Below, piece by piece: positions 36,370 to 46,158 of a DNA stretch of 64,000 nucleotides. Source of the DNA: Corallococcus macrosporus DSM 14697. Its GTDB lineage: Bacteria > Myxococcota > Myxococcia > Myxococcales > Myxococcaceae. The position numbers and the translations under genes are program-made. Numbering within the stretch: position 1 is the stretch's first letter; every line of letters starts with the position of its first letter. Below the pieces are notes generated by a model, which saw only the letters and a program-made list of their open reading frames with translations, did no database searches and was not told the DNA's origin. The stretch is from contig NZ_CP022203.1 of the NCBI RefSeq assembly GCF_002305895.1, forward strand, positions 3,884,501-3,948,500. Reading direction: 5' to 3'.

Positions 36370-38079
36370 CTACTCGAACACGGAGATGTCCGGCCCGGAC
36401 GGCCCCGCCGGCCTGGGCGTGGGCCGGGTCGTCCGCGGGGGCGCGGCGCGCACGGGCTCCAGCACCACGTTCGCGGACTGCGTGTCACCCGCGACGCGGC
36501 TCAGGTTGAGCGTGAGCTCCTTGTCCTGGTGTCCCGGCAGGCGGAAGCTGAACGAGTGCACCTTGTCCCGCCGGAGCTGGAGCTTCGTGGGCGCGGTGCC
36601 CACCATCGCTTCACCTTCGTAGATGGACGCCCCCGCCGGCGTCGAGTCCAGGCTCACCGTGATGAGCGCCGACTCGGCCTGCGGGGCCGTCGCGTTGCCC
36701 GCGGCGACCTGGGTGCGCTGGGACGCAGGCTCGCGGGGAACCTCCACGACCTTGACCGGCTCCGTGGAGGCGCCGCCGCCCTGGGTGCCCATGACGACGG
36801 CCGCGCCCACGGCCAGCAGGACCAGCGGCACCGCGACCAGGGCCGCCTTCTTGCCGGTGGACATGCCTTCCGGCTCGGGCGGCGGCGCGGGAGGCGGCGG
36901 CGCGGACCGCTGCGCCGCCGGGCGGACACCGCTGCGGGAGGATGAGGTGGCGCCACCGCCGCCCTGCGTCCTGGCGACGACGACGTTGGAAGGCGTGGAG
37001 CCCCGGCCCAGCGTGGGCGCGGCGCCCACCCGCGAGGAGCGGATGCCGCTCTGGCTGCCATGACGGCTGCCGCGGCTGCCCGGCCGGCTGCGGCTGCCAC
37101 TGCCGCGCTCGCTGCCGCCGGAGACGCCGCCGCTGGGCATGGCGTCGAGCTCCTCGTTGGACAGGTCCGCCACGGTGTCCAGCATGGCGTCGATGAACTC
37201 CTGCGCGTTCTGGTACCGGTCCTCCTTCTCCGGCGCGAGCGCCTTCTTGAAGAAGGCATCCAGCGCGGCTGGCACGGGCGCGCCCTGGCGCTTGGTGTTG
37301 ACGGACGGCACCGCCTGGGTGAGCGACGCGGTCAGCGCCTTGCGCACCGTGTTGGCGCCGAAGGGCGAGCTGCCCGTGAGGCAGAAGTAGAGCACGCCCG
37401 CCATGGAGTAGAGGTCGGAGCGCTGGTCCACGGACTCGCCGCCGGCCTGCTCGGGCGGCATGTACTGCGGGGTGCCCAGCACCTGCCCGGTGGAGGTGAG
37501 CTGCTCCTCCTCCTCGGACTCCATGGCCTTCACCAGGCCGAAGTCCAGCACCTTGACGAAGTCCTGGCCGCTGAGCTGCTGCACCATGATGTTGTGCGGC
37601 TTCAAGTCGCGGTGGACGCAGCCCTCCGCGTGCGCGTGCGCCAGCCCCTGCGACGCCTGCTCCACGAGGCTCAAGGCCCGGCGCAGGGACATGGGGCCCT
37701 GGCGCTTCACCGTCTCCTTCAGGCTTTCGCCCTCCAGGAGCTCCATCACGTAGTAGCAGGTGCCGTCCGGCGACCGGCCGAAGTCGAAGATGGTGATGAC
37801 GTTGGGGTGGCGCAGCCGGCTGGCGAGCTCCGCCTCCCGGCGGAAGCGCTCGAAGAACTGGGGCGCGGCGGCCAGGGACGGGTTGAGCGTCTTGACCGCC
37901 ACCGGACGTTGCACGGACGTCTGGGTGGCGCGGAACACCATGCCCATGCCGCCCTGGCCCAGGACGCTTTCGATTTTGTAACGGCCGTCGAGGACCTGGC
38001 CGAGGAGCTGGAGGCTCTGGCCTGAGCAGAGGTGGTCGACGCCGTCGGTGCTTCCACAATGGGGACAGGGGGCAGCCAT
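36370..38079 (-). CDS. Ser/Thr protein kinase with N-terminal zinc ribbon and C-terminal PEGA domain
   Basis: 569 residues from ATG 38079 (an in-frame ATG at 38112 would add 11). A small Cys motif CPHC...HLC opens the protein. The kinase domain has Gly loop GQGGMGMVF, Lys63, HRDLKPHN with Asp158, DFG and PPEQ. A long Ser/Gly/Arg-rich linker leads to one membrane helix (ALVAVPLVLLAVGAAVVMG) and a periplasmic PEGA domain (LDSTPAGASIYEGEAMVGTA). This layout is common for myxobacterial Hanks-type kinases. The ligand and targets are unknown. Confidence 0.93.
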   Translation of the reverse strand: MAAPCPHCGSTDGVDHLCSGQSLQLLGQVLDGRYKIESVLGQGGMGMVFRATQTSVQRPVAVKTLNPSLAAAPQFFERFRREAELASRLRHPNVITIFDFGRSPDGTCYYVMELLEGESLKETVKRQGPMSLRRALSLVEQASQGLAHAHAEGCVHRDLKPHNIMVQQLSGQDFVKVLDFGLVKAMESEEEEQLTSTGQVLGTPQYMPPEQAGGESVDQRSDLYSMAGVLYFCLTGSSPFGANTVRKALTASLTQAVPSVNTKRQGAPVPAALDAFFKKALAPEKEDRYQNAQEFIDAMLDTVADLSNEELDAMPSGGVSGGSERGSGSRSRPGSRGSRHGSQSGIRSSRVGAAPTLGRGSTPSNVVVARTQGGGGATSSSRSGVRPAAQRSAPPPPAPPPEPEGMSTGKKAALVAVPLVLLAVGAAVVMGTQGGGASTEPVKVVEVPREPASQRTQVAAGNATAPQAESALITVSLDSTPAGASIYEGEAMVGTAPTKLQLRRDKVHSFSFRLPGHQDKELTLNLSRVAGDTQSANVVLEPVRAAPPRTTRPTPRPAGPSGPDISVFE

Positions 38080-38201
38080 GTGGGGCCGGAGTATAGACAG
38101 GCACCGGCCCAACCCGGAAAGCCCCTAGCGGACCTGGAAGCAAACGGGCAGGCACATCCGACATTCCCGAGCCGCCCGCGGGCTGTTACATCCCCGGCGC
38201 C

Positions 38202-40169
38202 ATGAGCCTCGTCATCGCCCAGGACCTCTGCCTCGCCTACGGAAAGAAGGTCCTCTTCGATAATGACAGTTTCACACTGGGTCCCAGGGACCGGGTGGGC
38301 CTCGTCGGGGCCAACGGGACGGGCAAGAGCTCGCTGATGAAGATCCTGGCGGGCGTGGCCCAGCCGGACTCCGGGACGGTGCAGTACAGCCGCAAGGCCC
38401 GGGCGGGCTACCTGCCGCAGGAGATCGCCGGCCTGCCCGACGGCACCGTCGTGGAGGCGGTGATGAGCACCGTGCCCGGCCGGGATGCCCTGGAGGCCCG
38501 CCTCAAGGAGACCGAGGAGGCGCTCGCCGCCGCCACGGACGAGGAGGACCAGTTGGAGCTGGCCCAGTCCCTGTCGGACCTCCACGCGGAGCTGGACGAC
38601 TTCGAGAACCGCTACGGCCGCCACCACGCCGAGCGCATCCTCAAGGGCCTGGGCTTCCGCGACGCGGACCTGGCCAAGCCCACCTCCGCGCTGTCCGGCG
38701 GCTGGCGGATGCGCGCGGCCCTGGCGGGGTTGCTGCTCCAGGACCCGGACCTGCTCCTCCTGGACGAGCCCACCAACCATCTGGACGTGCCCACGCTCAC
38801 CTGGTTCGACGACTTCATGCGCCGCTCCAACAAGGCGCTGGTGCTCATCTCCCACGACAAGGACTTCCTCAACCGGCAGATCAACCGGGTGGTGTCCCTG
38901 GAGGTGGAGGGCGTGCGCGAGTACACGGGCAACTACGACGAGTACAAGCGCCTGCGCGCCGAGGAGAAGGAGCTGCTGAAGGCCCGCGCGGTGAAGGTGG
39001 AGGCCCGCCGCGCGGAGCTGCAGGGCTTCATCGACCGCTTCGGCGCCAAGGCCACCAAGGCGCGGCAGGCCCAGAGCCGCGCGAAGATGCTGGAGAAGCT
39101 GGAGAAGGTGCAGGTCCTGGAGGAGCGGACGTCGATGAAGTTCCGCTTCCCCGAGGTGGAGCGGAGCGGGCGCGACGTGGTGACGCTGGAGGGCATCACC
39201 AAGCGCTACGGCGCGCAGACCATCTACGACGGCCTCACCGGCCGCGTGGAGCGGGGGCAGCGCATCGCCGTGGTGGGGGCGAATGGCGCGGGCAAGACGA
39301 CGCTGCTGAAGATGGTCGCGGGCGAGCTGGCCCCGGACACGGGGACGGTGACGCTGGGGCACAACGTGGTGGTGGGCTATTACGCGCAGCACCACGCGGA
39401 CAAGCTGGACCGGCAGAACACCATCATCGAAGAGGTGCGGCCGCTGGCCGCGGACAAGCCGGAGAGCTACGTGCGCGGCGTGCTGGGCGCGTTCCTCTTC
39501 AGCGGCGATGACGTGGAGAAGCCCATTGGCGTGCTGAGCGGTGGTGAGCGCGCGCGCGTGGCGCTGGCCAAGCTGCTGCTGGTGCCCTCCAACTTCCTGC
39601 TGATGGACGAGCCCACCAACCATCTGGACCTGGACTCGGCCGAGATGCTGATTGAAGCGCTGAAGGGCTACGGCGGCACGCTGCTCTTCGTCAGCCACAG
39701 CCGCAGCTTCATCAACGGCCTGGCGTCGCACGTGTGGGAGGTGGCCGACGGGAAGCTCACGCCGCACCCGGGCAACCTGGACGACTACCTGTACCATCAG
39801 CAGAAGCTCCAGCAGGCGGCGGCGGAGGTGGCGGCGGGGCAGGCGCGGGGCGAGAAGGGGGGCTCCGGCGGGCCCGTCTCGGAGAAGGACCGCAAGCGGA
39901 TGGAGGCGGAAGCGCGCCAGCGCCGCAGCGTGGTGGAAGGCCCCCTCAAGAAGGAGATCGCGAAGCTGGAGGCGCGCATCGCCGAGCTGGAGGCCGGGCA
40001 GCAGGAGCGCGAGGCGCAGCTCGCGGACCCGGACCTCTACAACGACTTCGCGCGCGCCAAGCCGCTGATGGACACCCACCGCGCGGGCAAGGAGGAGCTG
40101 GAAGACCTCTACGCCCGCTGGGAGGCCACGCAGGAGAAGCTGGCCGAGGCCACCGCGTCACTGGGATGA
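38202..40169 (+). CDS. ABC-F family ATPase (translation-associated)
   Basis: 655 residues with two ABC cassettes and no membrane domain. Walker A motifs GANGTGKSS and GANGAGKTT, signatures LSGGWRMRA and LSGGERARV, and Walker B motifs LLLLDEPTNHLD and LLMDEPTNHLD are intact. An interdomain linker with a basic helical arm lies between the cassettes. The C-terminal 100 residues form a coiled coil (KKEIAKLEARIAELEAG). ABC-F proteins bind the ribosomal E site to relieve stalls or confer antibiotic protection. The subgroup (Uup, YheS or other) was not resolved. Confidence 0.92.
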   Translation: MSLVIAQDLCLAYGKKVLFDNDSFTLGPRDRVGLVGANGTGKSSLMKILAGVAQPDSGTVQYSRKARAGYLPQEIAGLPDGTVVEAVMSTVPGRDALEARLKETEEALAAATDEEDQLELAQSLSDLHAELDDFENRYGRHHAERILKGLGFRDADLAKPTSALSGGWRMRAALAGLLLQDPDLLLLDEPTNHLDVPTLTWFDDFMRRSNKALVLISHDKDFLNRQINRVVSLEVEGVREYTGNYDEYKRLRAEEKELLKARAVKVEARRAELQGFIDRFGAKATKARQAQSRAKMLEKLEKVQVLEERTSMKFRFPEVERSGRDVVTLEGITKRYGAQTIYDGLTGRVERGQRIAVVGANGAGKTTLLKMVAGELAPDTGTVTLGHNVVVGYYAQHHADKLDRQNTIIEEVRPLAADKPESYVRGVLGAFLFSGDDVEKPIGVLSGGERARVALAKLLLVPSNFLLMDEPTNHLDLDSAEMLIEALKGYGGTLLFVSHSRSFINGLASHVWEVADGKLTPHPGNLDDYLYHQQKLQQAAAEVAAGQARGEKGGSGGPVSEKDRKRMEAEARQRRSVVEGPLKKEIAKLEARIAELEAGQQEREAQLADPDLYNDFARAKPLMDTHRAGKEELEDLYARWEATQEKLAEATASLG

Positions 40170-40193
40170 GCGCCGCGCTGGGGCTCGCGCGGC

Positions 40194-40862
40194 TCAGCCG
40201 GTGAACATCTTGTGGAGCAGCCACTTCAATCCCTCGGCGGCGTACCCGTGGAAGTTGAAGGCCTGGCCTCCACGCCGGGTGGGGACGAACATCGGGATGT
40301 CCCCTCGGCTGGGGCTGAACGTCTCCGAGTAGGGCGTGGAGCCCGCCGGCGCGCAGCTCCCGCAGTAGAGGCGTTCTTCGGCGACGAAGCCGTGCTCCAG
40401 CTTCAGGGCGCGCCGGCACGCGGTGCAGCAGGGGCGCCCCTCGAGCCGCACCTGGGCCCGGGCGTCCAGCGGCTCATTGCGGTACGTCTCCACGGCGTCT
40501 TGAAGCTGCTGGAGCTCGCCCGCGTCCAGGGCCACGCCCGCGCAGCCCGAGCACACCTCCATGTGGACGCCGAACACCTCCACCACCGGCAGGGGCGCGT
40601 GGCCGCAGCGTGGACAGGTGGGGGCTCGGGTTCCGCAGTCCGCGCACTCCGGGACGTACCGGAGCGCACCCTGGCAGCCCTTGCAGCAGCCGGACCTGTC
40701 CTTCGCGCGGCGGAGGAGCGCGTCCGAGACGGAGCCTCCCATCACCTTCGTCAGCGACTGGCCCTCGAACCACACGGCGCCGCAGGCGGCACAGGTCTCC
40801 AGGGGAAGCTCACCCTCCGGCGTGTGCTGCATCATGCTTGGACAGAAAGGGCAGGCGCTCAT
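40194..40862 (-). CDS. Multi-zinc-ribbon protein
   Basis: 222 residues with eight CxxC pairs: CPFC, CAAC, CKGC, CADC, CPRC, CSGC, CTAC and CGSC. The first two resemble the TFIIB-type zinc ribbon (ending CGAVWFEGQSL), and a second copy ends CSGCAGVALDAGEL with the same pattern, so the protein likely holds an internal duplication and three to four zinc sites. The final 60 residues lack cysteines and end in a helix. No enzyme motif was seen. Convergent with the ABC-F gene. Confidence 0.82.
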   Translation of the reverse strand: MSACPFCPSMMQHTPEGELPLETCAACGAVWFEGQSLTKVMGGSVSDALLRRAKDRSGCCKGCQGALRYVPECADCGTRAPTCPRCGHAPLPVVEVFGVHMEVCSGCAGVALDAGELQQLQDAVETYRNEPLDARAQVRLEGRPCCTACRRALKLEHGFVAEERLYCGSCAPAGSTPYSETFSPSRGDIPMFVPTRRGGQAFNFHGYAAEGLKWLLHKMFTG

Positions 40863-40964
40863 GGCGATGCCGTATAGGGGCTCCGTTCCGAGAGCGAAAG
40901 CGGCCTTTTCCGCGAGCCCGGCCTTGTGGGGGCTCCAGGCCGAACGCGCCGGGTGACGGCCTGG

Positions 40965-43211
40965 CTATGCGCGGAGCCGCTTGCGGCGCTCCCGCTTGGC
41001 GCGGGGCTCTCGCTGCGCGGGCCTGGCCCCGTCGCGCAGCTCGTCGGGCATGGGCAGTGACTGCGACGGACGCGTGCCGGCGGGCAGGCCCTCCACGTAA
41101 GGGGCCTCGGACGCGGGCGGCTGCTCGGTGGGGAGGGCGGGGAGGCGGATGACGAACGTGGAGCCTTCGCCCACCTTGCTCTGCACGGAGATGCTGCCGC
41201 CGTGGTTCTTCACGATGCGCTGGCAGATGGCCAGGCCCAGGCCGGTGCCCTTCTGCTTCGTCGTGTAGAAGGGCACGAAGATGTGCGGGTGCTGGTCCGG
41301 AGGGATGCCGGGGCCGTTGTCGGACACCTGCACCTCCACGAACTCAGCGCCGGCGCTGCGCAGCTCGCCGAAGCGCTCCGGCTTCTCCGTGCGCACGCTG
41401 ATGCGGCCCTCGCGCGAGCCCAGCGCCTGCACCGCGTTCTGCACCAGGTTGATGAGCACCTGCTTGAGCTGCTCCGCGTCGCCGTCCACGCGCGGCAGCA
41501 TCAAGTCCAGCTCCACGGCGAGCTGGAGGTTGGACGGCACGTCGTTCTGGATGAGCCGCATGGTGCGCGTCACCACCTCGTTGAGGTCGGTGGTGCCGAA
41601 GCTCTGCTTCATCGGGCGCGCGTAGTCGAGGAACGCCGTCACCACGCCGTTGAGGCGGTTGACCTCCTCGACGATGACCTCCAGGAACTCCGCGTCCTCA
41701 CCCTGGAACTGCGCCGGGTCCAGGCACTGCGCCGCGCCCTTGATGGCGCCCAGCGGGTTGCGGATCTCGTGCGCCAGGCCCGCCGCCATCTCACCCAGCG
41801 CGGCCAGGCGGTCCCGCTCGCGAATCTTCTCGTAGAGCTTGGAGTTCTCCAGCACCGTCGCCAGCCGCTCCGCCACCTCCAGGATGATGGCGATTTCGTC
41901 GGACGCGAAGGCCTCCGGCACCCGCTCATCCCACAGGTTGAGGAACCCGATGACGCGGTCATTGCCCATCAGCGGCACGGTGATGCCGGCCTTCACCTGC
42001 ACCAGCGCCGCGCGCGTGTCGTTGAGCCGCTTGAGCTCGTCGCGGTAGCGCTTGCCCTCCACCACCTGCAAGCGCATGGTCGCCATGCGGCGCTCCACGT
42101 TCTCCCGCAGCACCGCCTTCTGCCCGCTGGCCGCCGCGAAGAGCAGGCCGCGCGCCACCGCCGTGTCCAGGAAGGCCACCGGCAGCGGGCCGCGCGAATC
42201 CAGCAGCCGGTACCCGGGCCGGTCCTCCGCCAGCAGGTACACCGAGGCGTGCGTCACGCGGCCCGTCTCGTGGAGGGTGTCCAGCACCAGCCGGGCCAGC
42301 TCGGAGATTTCAATGACGTTCGCCATGCGCGCGCGCAGCGAGCCCAGCGAGTCCAGCAGGGCGAAGCGCTCGCGGAAGAAGATGCGCACCACCATCTCCT
42401 CCACCTTCACCTTCAGCGGCTCCAGGAGGATGAGGATGACGAACGCGGCCACCACCGTGTTGAAGAGGAAGAGGCCTGTGTTCTCCTTGCCCCACGCCGT
42501 CAGCACCGTGAAGACGGCGGCCAGGATGCTGGCCAGCACCGTCTGCGAGGCGATCTTGCCCAGCAGCTCGTGCAGGTCCATGAGCCGCAGCCGCAGCAGC
42601 GTGTGGGCCAGGAAGAACAGGTACAGCGTGGAGAAGACCGACCCCAGCGTGGGGAAGGGGATGCCGAAGCTGACCAGGAAATCCAGCGCGGAGAAGAGGA
42701 TGGCCGCGCCCGCGCCGATGGCCAGGTAGGCCAGCCGGAACTTCTCGATGCGGGACTCCGTGGTGCGGACCCGGTGGAGCAGCAACGAGCCGTAGGTCAG
42801 CAGCGTGCCCAGGACCCACACGCCCATGCACACCCGGGCCCAGAGCTTGTCGGCCAGGGGGGTGACGGCCACGGTCAGCCCCAGGACGGCGGACAGCAGG
42901 GCGAGCCGGCGGCCCACCAGGTGGGTCCCCTTGCTGACGCCCAGGAACTCCAGGAAGAAGGCGACGGCGGCGCCCGGCACCAGCGAGGCCACCAGGATGG
43001 TGGCGCCCACGGAGATGCGGGAGGCCCACGGGTAGTCGGCCGCCGGGAAGACGTTGTGAAAGAAGAGCGAAAGGTAGTAGCCGGCGACCGTCAGTGCGAA
43101 GACGGAGTACAGCGTCAGTACCCTGGGCCTGCCGGGCCGCAGCAACATGGACACGCCCAGGGCGAGCCCGATGATGGATGCCAGCAGCGCGCTCTGTGTC
43201 CGGATGTCCAT
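40965..43211 (-). CDS. Membrane sensor histidine kinase: 7TM, GAF, HisKA, HATPase
   Basis: 748 residues. Residues 1-245 contain a series of hydrophobic helices (for example SALLASIIGLALGVSMLLR and ILASLVPGAAVAFFLEFLG), matching a seven-helix sensor. A GAF domain follows (about 305-450). The dimerisation domain has phospho-acceptor His481 in HEIRNPLGAIKG; the catalytic domain has DNGPGIPP and KGTGLGLAI. The end is a basic tail (AQREPRAKRERRKRLRA). No response regulator is adjacent. Signal unknown. Confidence 0.93.
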   Translation of the reverse strand: MDIRTQSALLASIIGLALGVSMLLRPGRPRVLTLYSVFALTVAGYYLSLFFHNVFPAADYPWASRISVGATILVASLVPGAAVAFFLEFLGVSKGTHLVGRRLALLSAVLGLTVAVTPLADKLWARVCMGVWVLGTLLTYGSLLLHRVRTTESRIEKFRLAYLAIGAGAAILFSALDFLVSFGIPFPTLGSVFSTLYLFFLAHTLLRLRLMDLHELLGKIASQTVLASILAAVFTVLTAWGKENTGLFLFNTVVAAFVILILLEPLKVKVEEMVVRIFFRERFALLDSLGSLRARMANVIEISELARLVLDTLHETGRVTHASVYLLAEDRPGYRLLDSRGPLPVAFLDTAVARGLLFAAASGQKAVLRENVERRMATMRLQVVEGKRYRDELKRLNDTRAALVQVKAGITVPLMGNDRVIGFLNLWDERVPEAFASDEIAIILEVAERLATVLENSKLYEKIRERDRLAALGEMAAGLAHEIRNPLGAIKGAAQCLDPAQFQGEDAEFLEVIVEEVNRLNGVVTAFLDYARPMKQSFGTTDLNEVVTRTMRLIQNDVPSNLQLAVELDLMLPRVDGDAEQLKQVLINLVQNAVQALGSREGRISVRTEKPERFGELRSAGAEFVEVQVSDNGPGIPPDQHPHIFVPFYTTKQKGTGLGLAICQRIVKNHGGSISVQSKVGEGSTFVIRLPALPTEQPPASEAPYVEGLPAGTRPSQSLPMPDELRDGARPAQREPRAKRERRKRLRA

Positions 43212-43318
43212 GAGGAGGCGGACAGTCTAACCTGTGTCAGCCTCCGGAAATTTTCCATGACCTGCCGGTTGTCCTGGGGCGAGCCCGCGCGCATCTCCCA
43301 GCGACCCAGCCCCCGCGT

Positions 43319-45724
43319 ATGAAGCCCTTCCTTTCCAAGCTCGCCGTCGCCGCCTCCGCGCTCCTGATGACCGCGCAGGCCCCCGCCCCACGGGCGGTTT
43401 CGTCCACCCCGGCCGAGTCCGAGGCGTCTGAGGCGCCGGCCCAGCACCCCAGCAACGCGCCGCCGGAGGCGCAGTTGTCTCCGCCCCCCGACTCGGAGAA
43501 GGCCCCGCTGCCGGTGGGCTACGTGGAGGTGCTCAACCCCGCCTTCCCCAACGCCGCGCCGCCCACGCCGGTGGTGCACCGGGGCCGCCGCTACGGGCTG
43601 GAGGACCTGGCCCCGTACTTCGGGGAGGGCAAGAAGAAGGAGGCCCGCGACGCGTTCGACCGTGGACAGTACCCCCGCGCCCGCGAGCTGCTGAAGGACG
43701 AGGGCGACAGCCCCCCGGTGCGCTACCTGCGCGCCCTGGCCGCGGTGCGCGCCGGAGATGACGCGTCCGCCGCCCAGGAGTTCGCCGCGCTGGCCCCGGA
43801 CTACCCCGCGCTGAAGGACCGCTGCCTGACGCACGGCGGCGTGGCGCTGGAGAGCCTGCGCCGCTTCGACGAGGCCGCGGCGCTGCTGGAGCAGGTGCCG
43901 CCGGAGTCCAAGCTGTACGTGGACGCGCGGCTGGCCCTGTCGCGGGTGCTGCGCAAGAAGAAGGACGCGGCGGGCGCCATGGCCGCGCTGGAGCCGCTGA
44001 CCGCGCGCGCGGCGCCGAGCTGGGGCCGCAACGTGGGCGCCGAGGCGCTGATGGCCATCGCCGACATCGCCGCGGAGCAGAAGGACAGGGCCGCCGAGCG
44101 CGCCGCGCTGTGGCGCCTGTGGGCCGCGCACCCGCTGTCCGCCCTGTCGAAGCAGGCCGAGAAGCGCCTCAAGGGGCAGACGCCGCCCATGGAGGCGAAG
44201 GTGGGGCGGGGCGAGGCGCTGGTGGAGCTGCACCGCAACAGGCCTGGCCTGGCGCAGCTCGAGCCGCTGCTGCCGAAGCTCGCGCTGCCGGACCCGCTGG
44301 CCTGCCGCGCGCACTTCTCCTACGGCAAGGGGCTGCGCAAGGAGCGCCAGCACACGCGCGCCATCCAGGTGCTGACGCCGGTGGCGGAGAAGTGCCAGGA
44401 CCGCGACCTGCTGCCGCGCGTGATGTACGTGCTCGGCTCGTCGCGCTCCATCGTCGACCAGGCGCGCGGCATGGAGACCTACGAGCGGATGGCGCGCGAG
44501 TTCCCGGACCACTCGTTCGCGGACGACGGCCTGTTCTACGCGGCCGACCTCTACCTGAAGACGGGGCGCCCCCAGGAGGCCATGGCCCGGCTGGACACGC
44601 TGGCCCGGCTGTACCCGCAGGGTGACTTCCTGGGCGAGGCGCTCTTCAAGGCGTTCTGGATTGCCCGCACCACCGGCGCGGTGGACGCCGGGCTGTCCTT
44701 CCTGGACCGCATCGAGGCCCAGTTCGCCAAGGCGGACGAGAGCTACGACGTGGAGCGCGCGCGCTACTGGCGGGCGCGGACGATGCAGGAGAAGGGCAAC
44801 ATCCAGGGCGCCGCGGAGCTGTTCGAGCAGCTCTCCGTGGACCACCCGGCGACCTACTACGGGCTGATGGCGCGCTCGCAGCTCGCGAAGGTGGACCCGC
44901 CGCGGCTGGAGAAGGTGTCCGCTGAAATCTTCGCCGTCCCGGAGGCCGTCAGCCCCTGGCCGCTGTTCGCCGGCCCCATGGGCGAGGACCCGCACTTCCG
45001 CGCCGGCGTGGAGCTGTACCGCCTGGGCTTCACCGAGGCCGTGGCGTCCGAGCTGCTGGCCGTCGACCGGACGAACCTGCCCGCCGAGTCCGTGCGCCTG
45101 CTGGTGCTGGTGCTGCACGAGGCCGGTGACGAGCGCTCCGCCCACGCGGTGGCGCGGCTGGCCCTGCGCAAGGACCTGAGCGGGCGCATCACCCCGGAGA
45201 CGCGCGTGGTGTGGGAGGTGGCCTATCCCAACGCCTTCCGCGACCTCATCGAGAAGCACACCGCGGACGCGGGCGTGGAGCCGGACCTGCTGCAGGCGTT
45301 GATGCGGGAGGAGAGCGCGCTGGACCCCAAGGCGCTGTCATGGGCCGGCGCGCTGGGCCTCACGCAGTTGATGCCCTCCACCGCGCGGAGCGTGGCGCGC
45401 GAGCTGAAGCTCAAGCGCTTCAGCGTGAACCAGCTCCTCCAGCCCGACCTCAACATCCGCCTGGGCGCGCACTACCTGGGCGGCCTGCTCAAGCGCTTCA
45501 AGGGCCACACGCCCTACGCGGTGGGCAGCTACAACGCCGGCCCCGGCGCCGTGAATCGTTGGAGGTCCGACAAGCCGGACCTGGCGCTGGACGCGTGGGT
45601 GGAGGAGATCCCCATCTCCGAGACGCGCGGCTACATCAAGCGCGTGCTGCGCTCCTTCAACACGTACCAGCTCCTGTATGGACGGGCGCCCAAGCTGCCC
45701 GTGCTCAAGAGCGCCGCGAAGTAG
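43319..45724 (+). CDS. Soluble lytic transglycosylase (Slt70-like) with helical repeats
   Basis: 801 residues. A signal peptide (LAVAASALLMTAQAPAPRA) sends it to the periplasm. Residues 100-610 are a superhelix of TPR-like repeats. The C-terminal lysozyme-like domain has the catalytic Glu665 in EES (LMREESALDPKALSWAG), then GLTQLMPSTA and YNAGPGAVNRW, as in Slt family 1A. It cleaves peptidoglycan to 1,6-anhydro products. Longer than E. coli Slt70 because of a Pro-rich N-terminus. Divergent from the sensor kinase across 107 bp. Confidence 0.93.
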   Translation: MKPFLSKLAVAASALLMTAQAPAPRAVSSTPAESEASEAPAQHPSNAPPEAQLSPPPDSEKAPLPVGYVEVLNPAFPNAAPPTPVVHRGRRYGLEDLAPYFGEGKKKEARDAFDRGQYPRARELLKDEGDSPPVRYLRALAAVRAGDDASAAQEFAALAPDYPALKDRCLTHGGVALESLRRFDEAAALLEQVPPESKLYVDARLALSRVLRKKKDAAGAMAALEPLTARAAPSWGRNVGAEALMAIADIAAEQKDRAAERAALWRLWAAHPLSALSKQAEKRLKGQTPPMEAKVGRGEALVELHRNRPGLAQLEPLLPKLALPDPLACRAHFSYGKGLRKERQHTRAIQVLTPVAEKCQDRDLLPRVMYVLGSSRSIVDQARGMETYERMAREFPDHSFADDGLFYAADLYLKTGRPQEAMARLDTLARLYPQGDFLGEALFKAFWIARTTGAVDAGLSFLDRIEAQFAKADESYDVERARYWRARTMQEKGNIQGAAELFEQLSVDHPATYYGLMARSQLAKVDPPRLEKVSAEIFAVPEAVSPWPLFAGPMGEDPHFRAGVELYRLGFTEAVASELLAVDRTNLPAESVRLLVLVLHEAGDERSAHAVARLALRKDLSGRITPETRVVWEVAYPNAFRDLIEKHTADAGVEPDLLQALMREESALDPKALSWAGALGLTQLMPSTARSVARELKLKRFSVNQLLQPDLNIRLGAHYLGGLLKRFKGHTPYAVGSYNAGPGAVNRWRSDKPDLALDAWVEEIPISETRGYIKRVLRSFNTYQLLYGRAPKLPVLKSAAK

Positions 45725-45788
45725 GTGCCCCGGCGTCACCCGGGCGCGAACCGGGTGGTGTTGATGGAGAATTCGCGCGGAATGGGGG

Positions 45789-45812
45789 GTGGACACGGCC
45801 TGTTATGTCCAC
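45789..45812. repeat. Inverted repeat upstream of the cold-shock gene
   Basis: GTGGACA (45789-45795) and TGTCCAC (45806-45812) are perfect inverted arms 10 nt apart, about 145 bp before the cold-shock ATG. The spacing of 17 bp centre to centre (roughly one and a half helical turns) is loose for an operator, but the arms are exact. A TGTTAT hexamer overlaps the right half. Confidence 0.35.
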
Positions 45813-45907
45813 GCCCGGAAAAAGGGCGCGTGTGAGAGGTGGACCCCCTATGCAACCGGCCGGAAACGTGACACACGGCCAGGGCCGCCCTTTCACACGG
45901 TGTGGCA

Positions 45908-45931
45908 GCCAGCTCAATTCATGAGGCTGGC
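45908..45931 (+). promoter_or_regulatory. Small leader hairpin before the cold-shock gene
   Basis: GCCAGC (45908-45913) pairs with GCTGGC (45926-45931), leaving a 12-nt A/T-rich loop, 23 nt before the ATG. Cold-shock mRNAs often have structured leaders that change with temperature; this one is short and unproven. Confidence 0.3.
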
Positions 45932-45954
45932 AGAGAAAGAAGAAGAGAAGCGTA

Positions 45955-46158
45955 ATGGCGACTGGTACCGTGAAGTGGTTCAACGATGCGAAGGGCTTTG
46001 GGTTCATCATGCAGGACGGCGGCGGCGAGGACCTCTTCTGCCACCACACTGCGATTCAGACCCAGGGCTTCCGCACGCTGCAGGAAGGCCAGAAGGTCGA
46101 GTTCGACGTGGCCCGTGGCCCCAAGGGCCTGCAGGCTCAGAACGTTCGCCCGGTCTGA
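45955..46158 (+). CDS. Cold-shock-domain protein
   Basis: 67 residues, a single OB-fold. RNP1 is KGFGFI and RNP2 is the variant DLFCHH (usually VFVHF). The start [20 protein letters not shown] is typical. Such proteins act as RNA chaperones or antiterminators. A purine-rich AGAAGAAGAGAAG precedes ATG 45955. The 230-bp upstream spacer suggests its own regulation. Confidence 0.96.
   Translation: MATGTVKWFNDAKGFGFIMQDGGGEDLFCHHTAIQTQGFRTLQEGQKVEFDVARGPKGLQAQNVRPV

Noticed and set aside
37746-40079. 777-codon antisense frame over the ABC-F gene
   Set aside because: Shadow of a GC3-biased gene; its final part re-reads the kinase gene in a wrong frame.
41202-43322. 706-codon frame antisense to the membrane histidine kinase
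   Set aside because: Shadow frame with low-complexity composition.
43115-45259. 714-codon antisense frame over the lytic transglycosylase gene
   Set aside because: Composition is that of an antisense shadow, with no domain seen.
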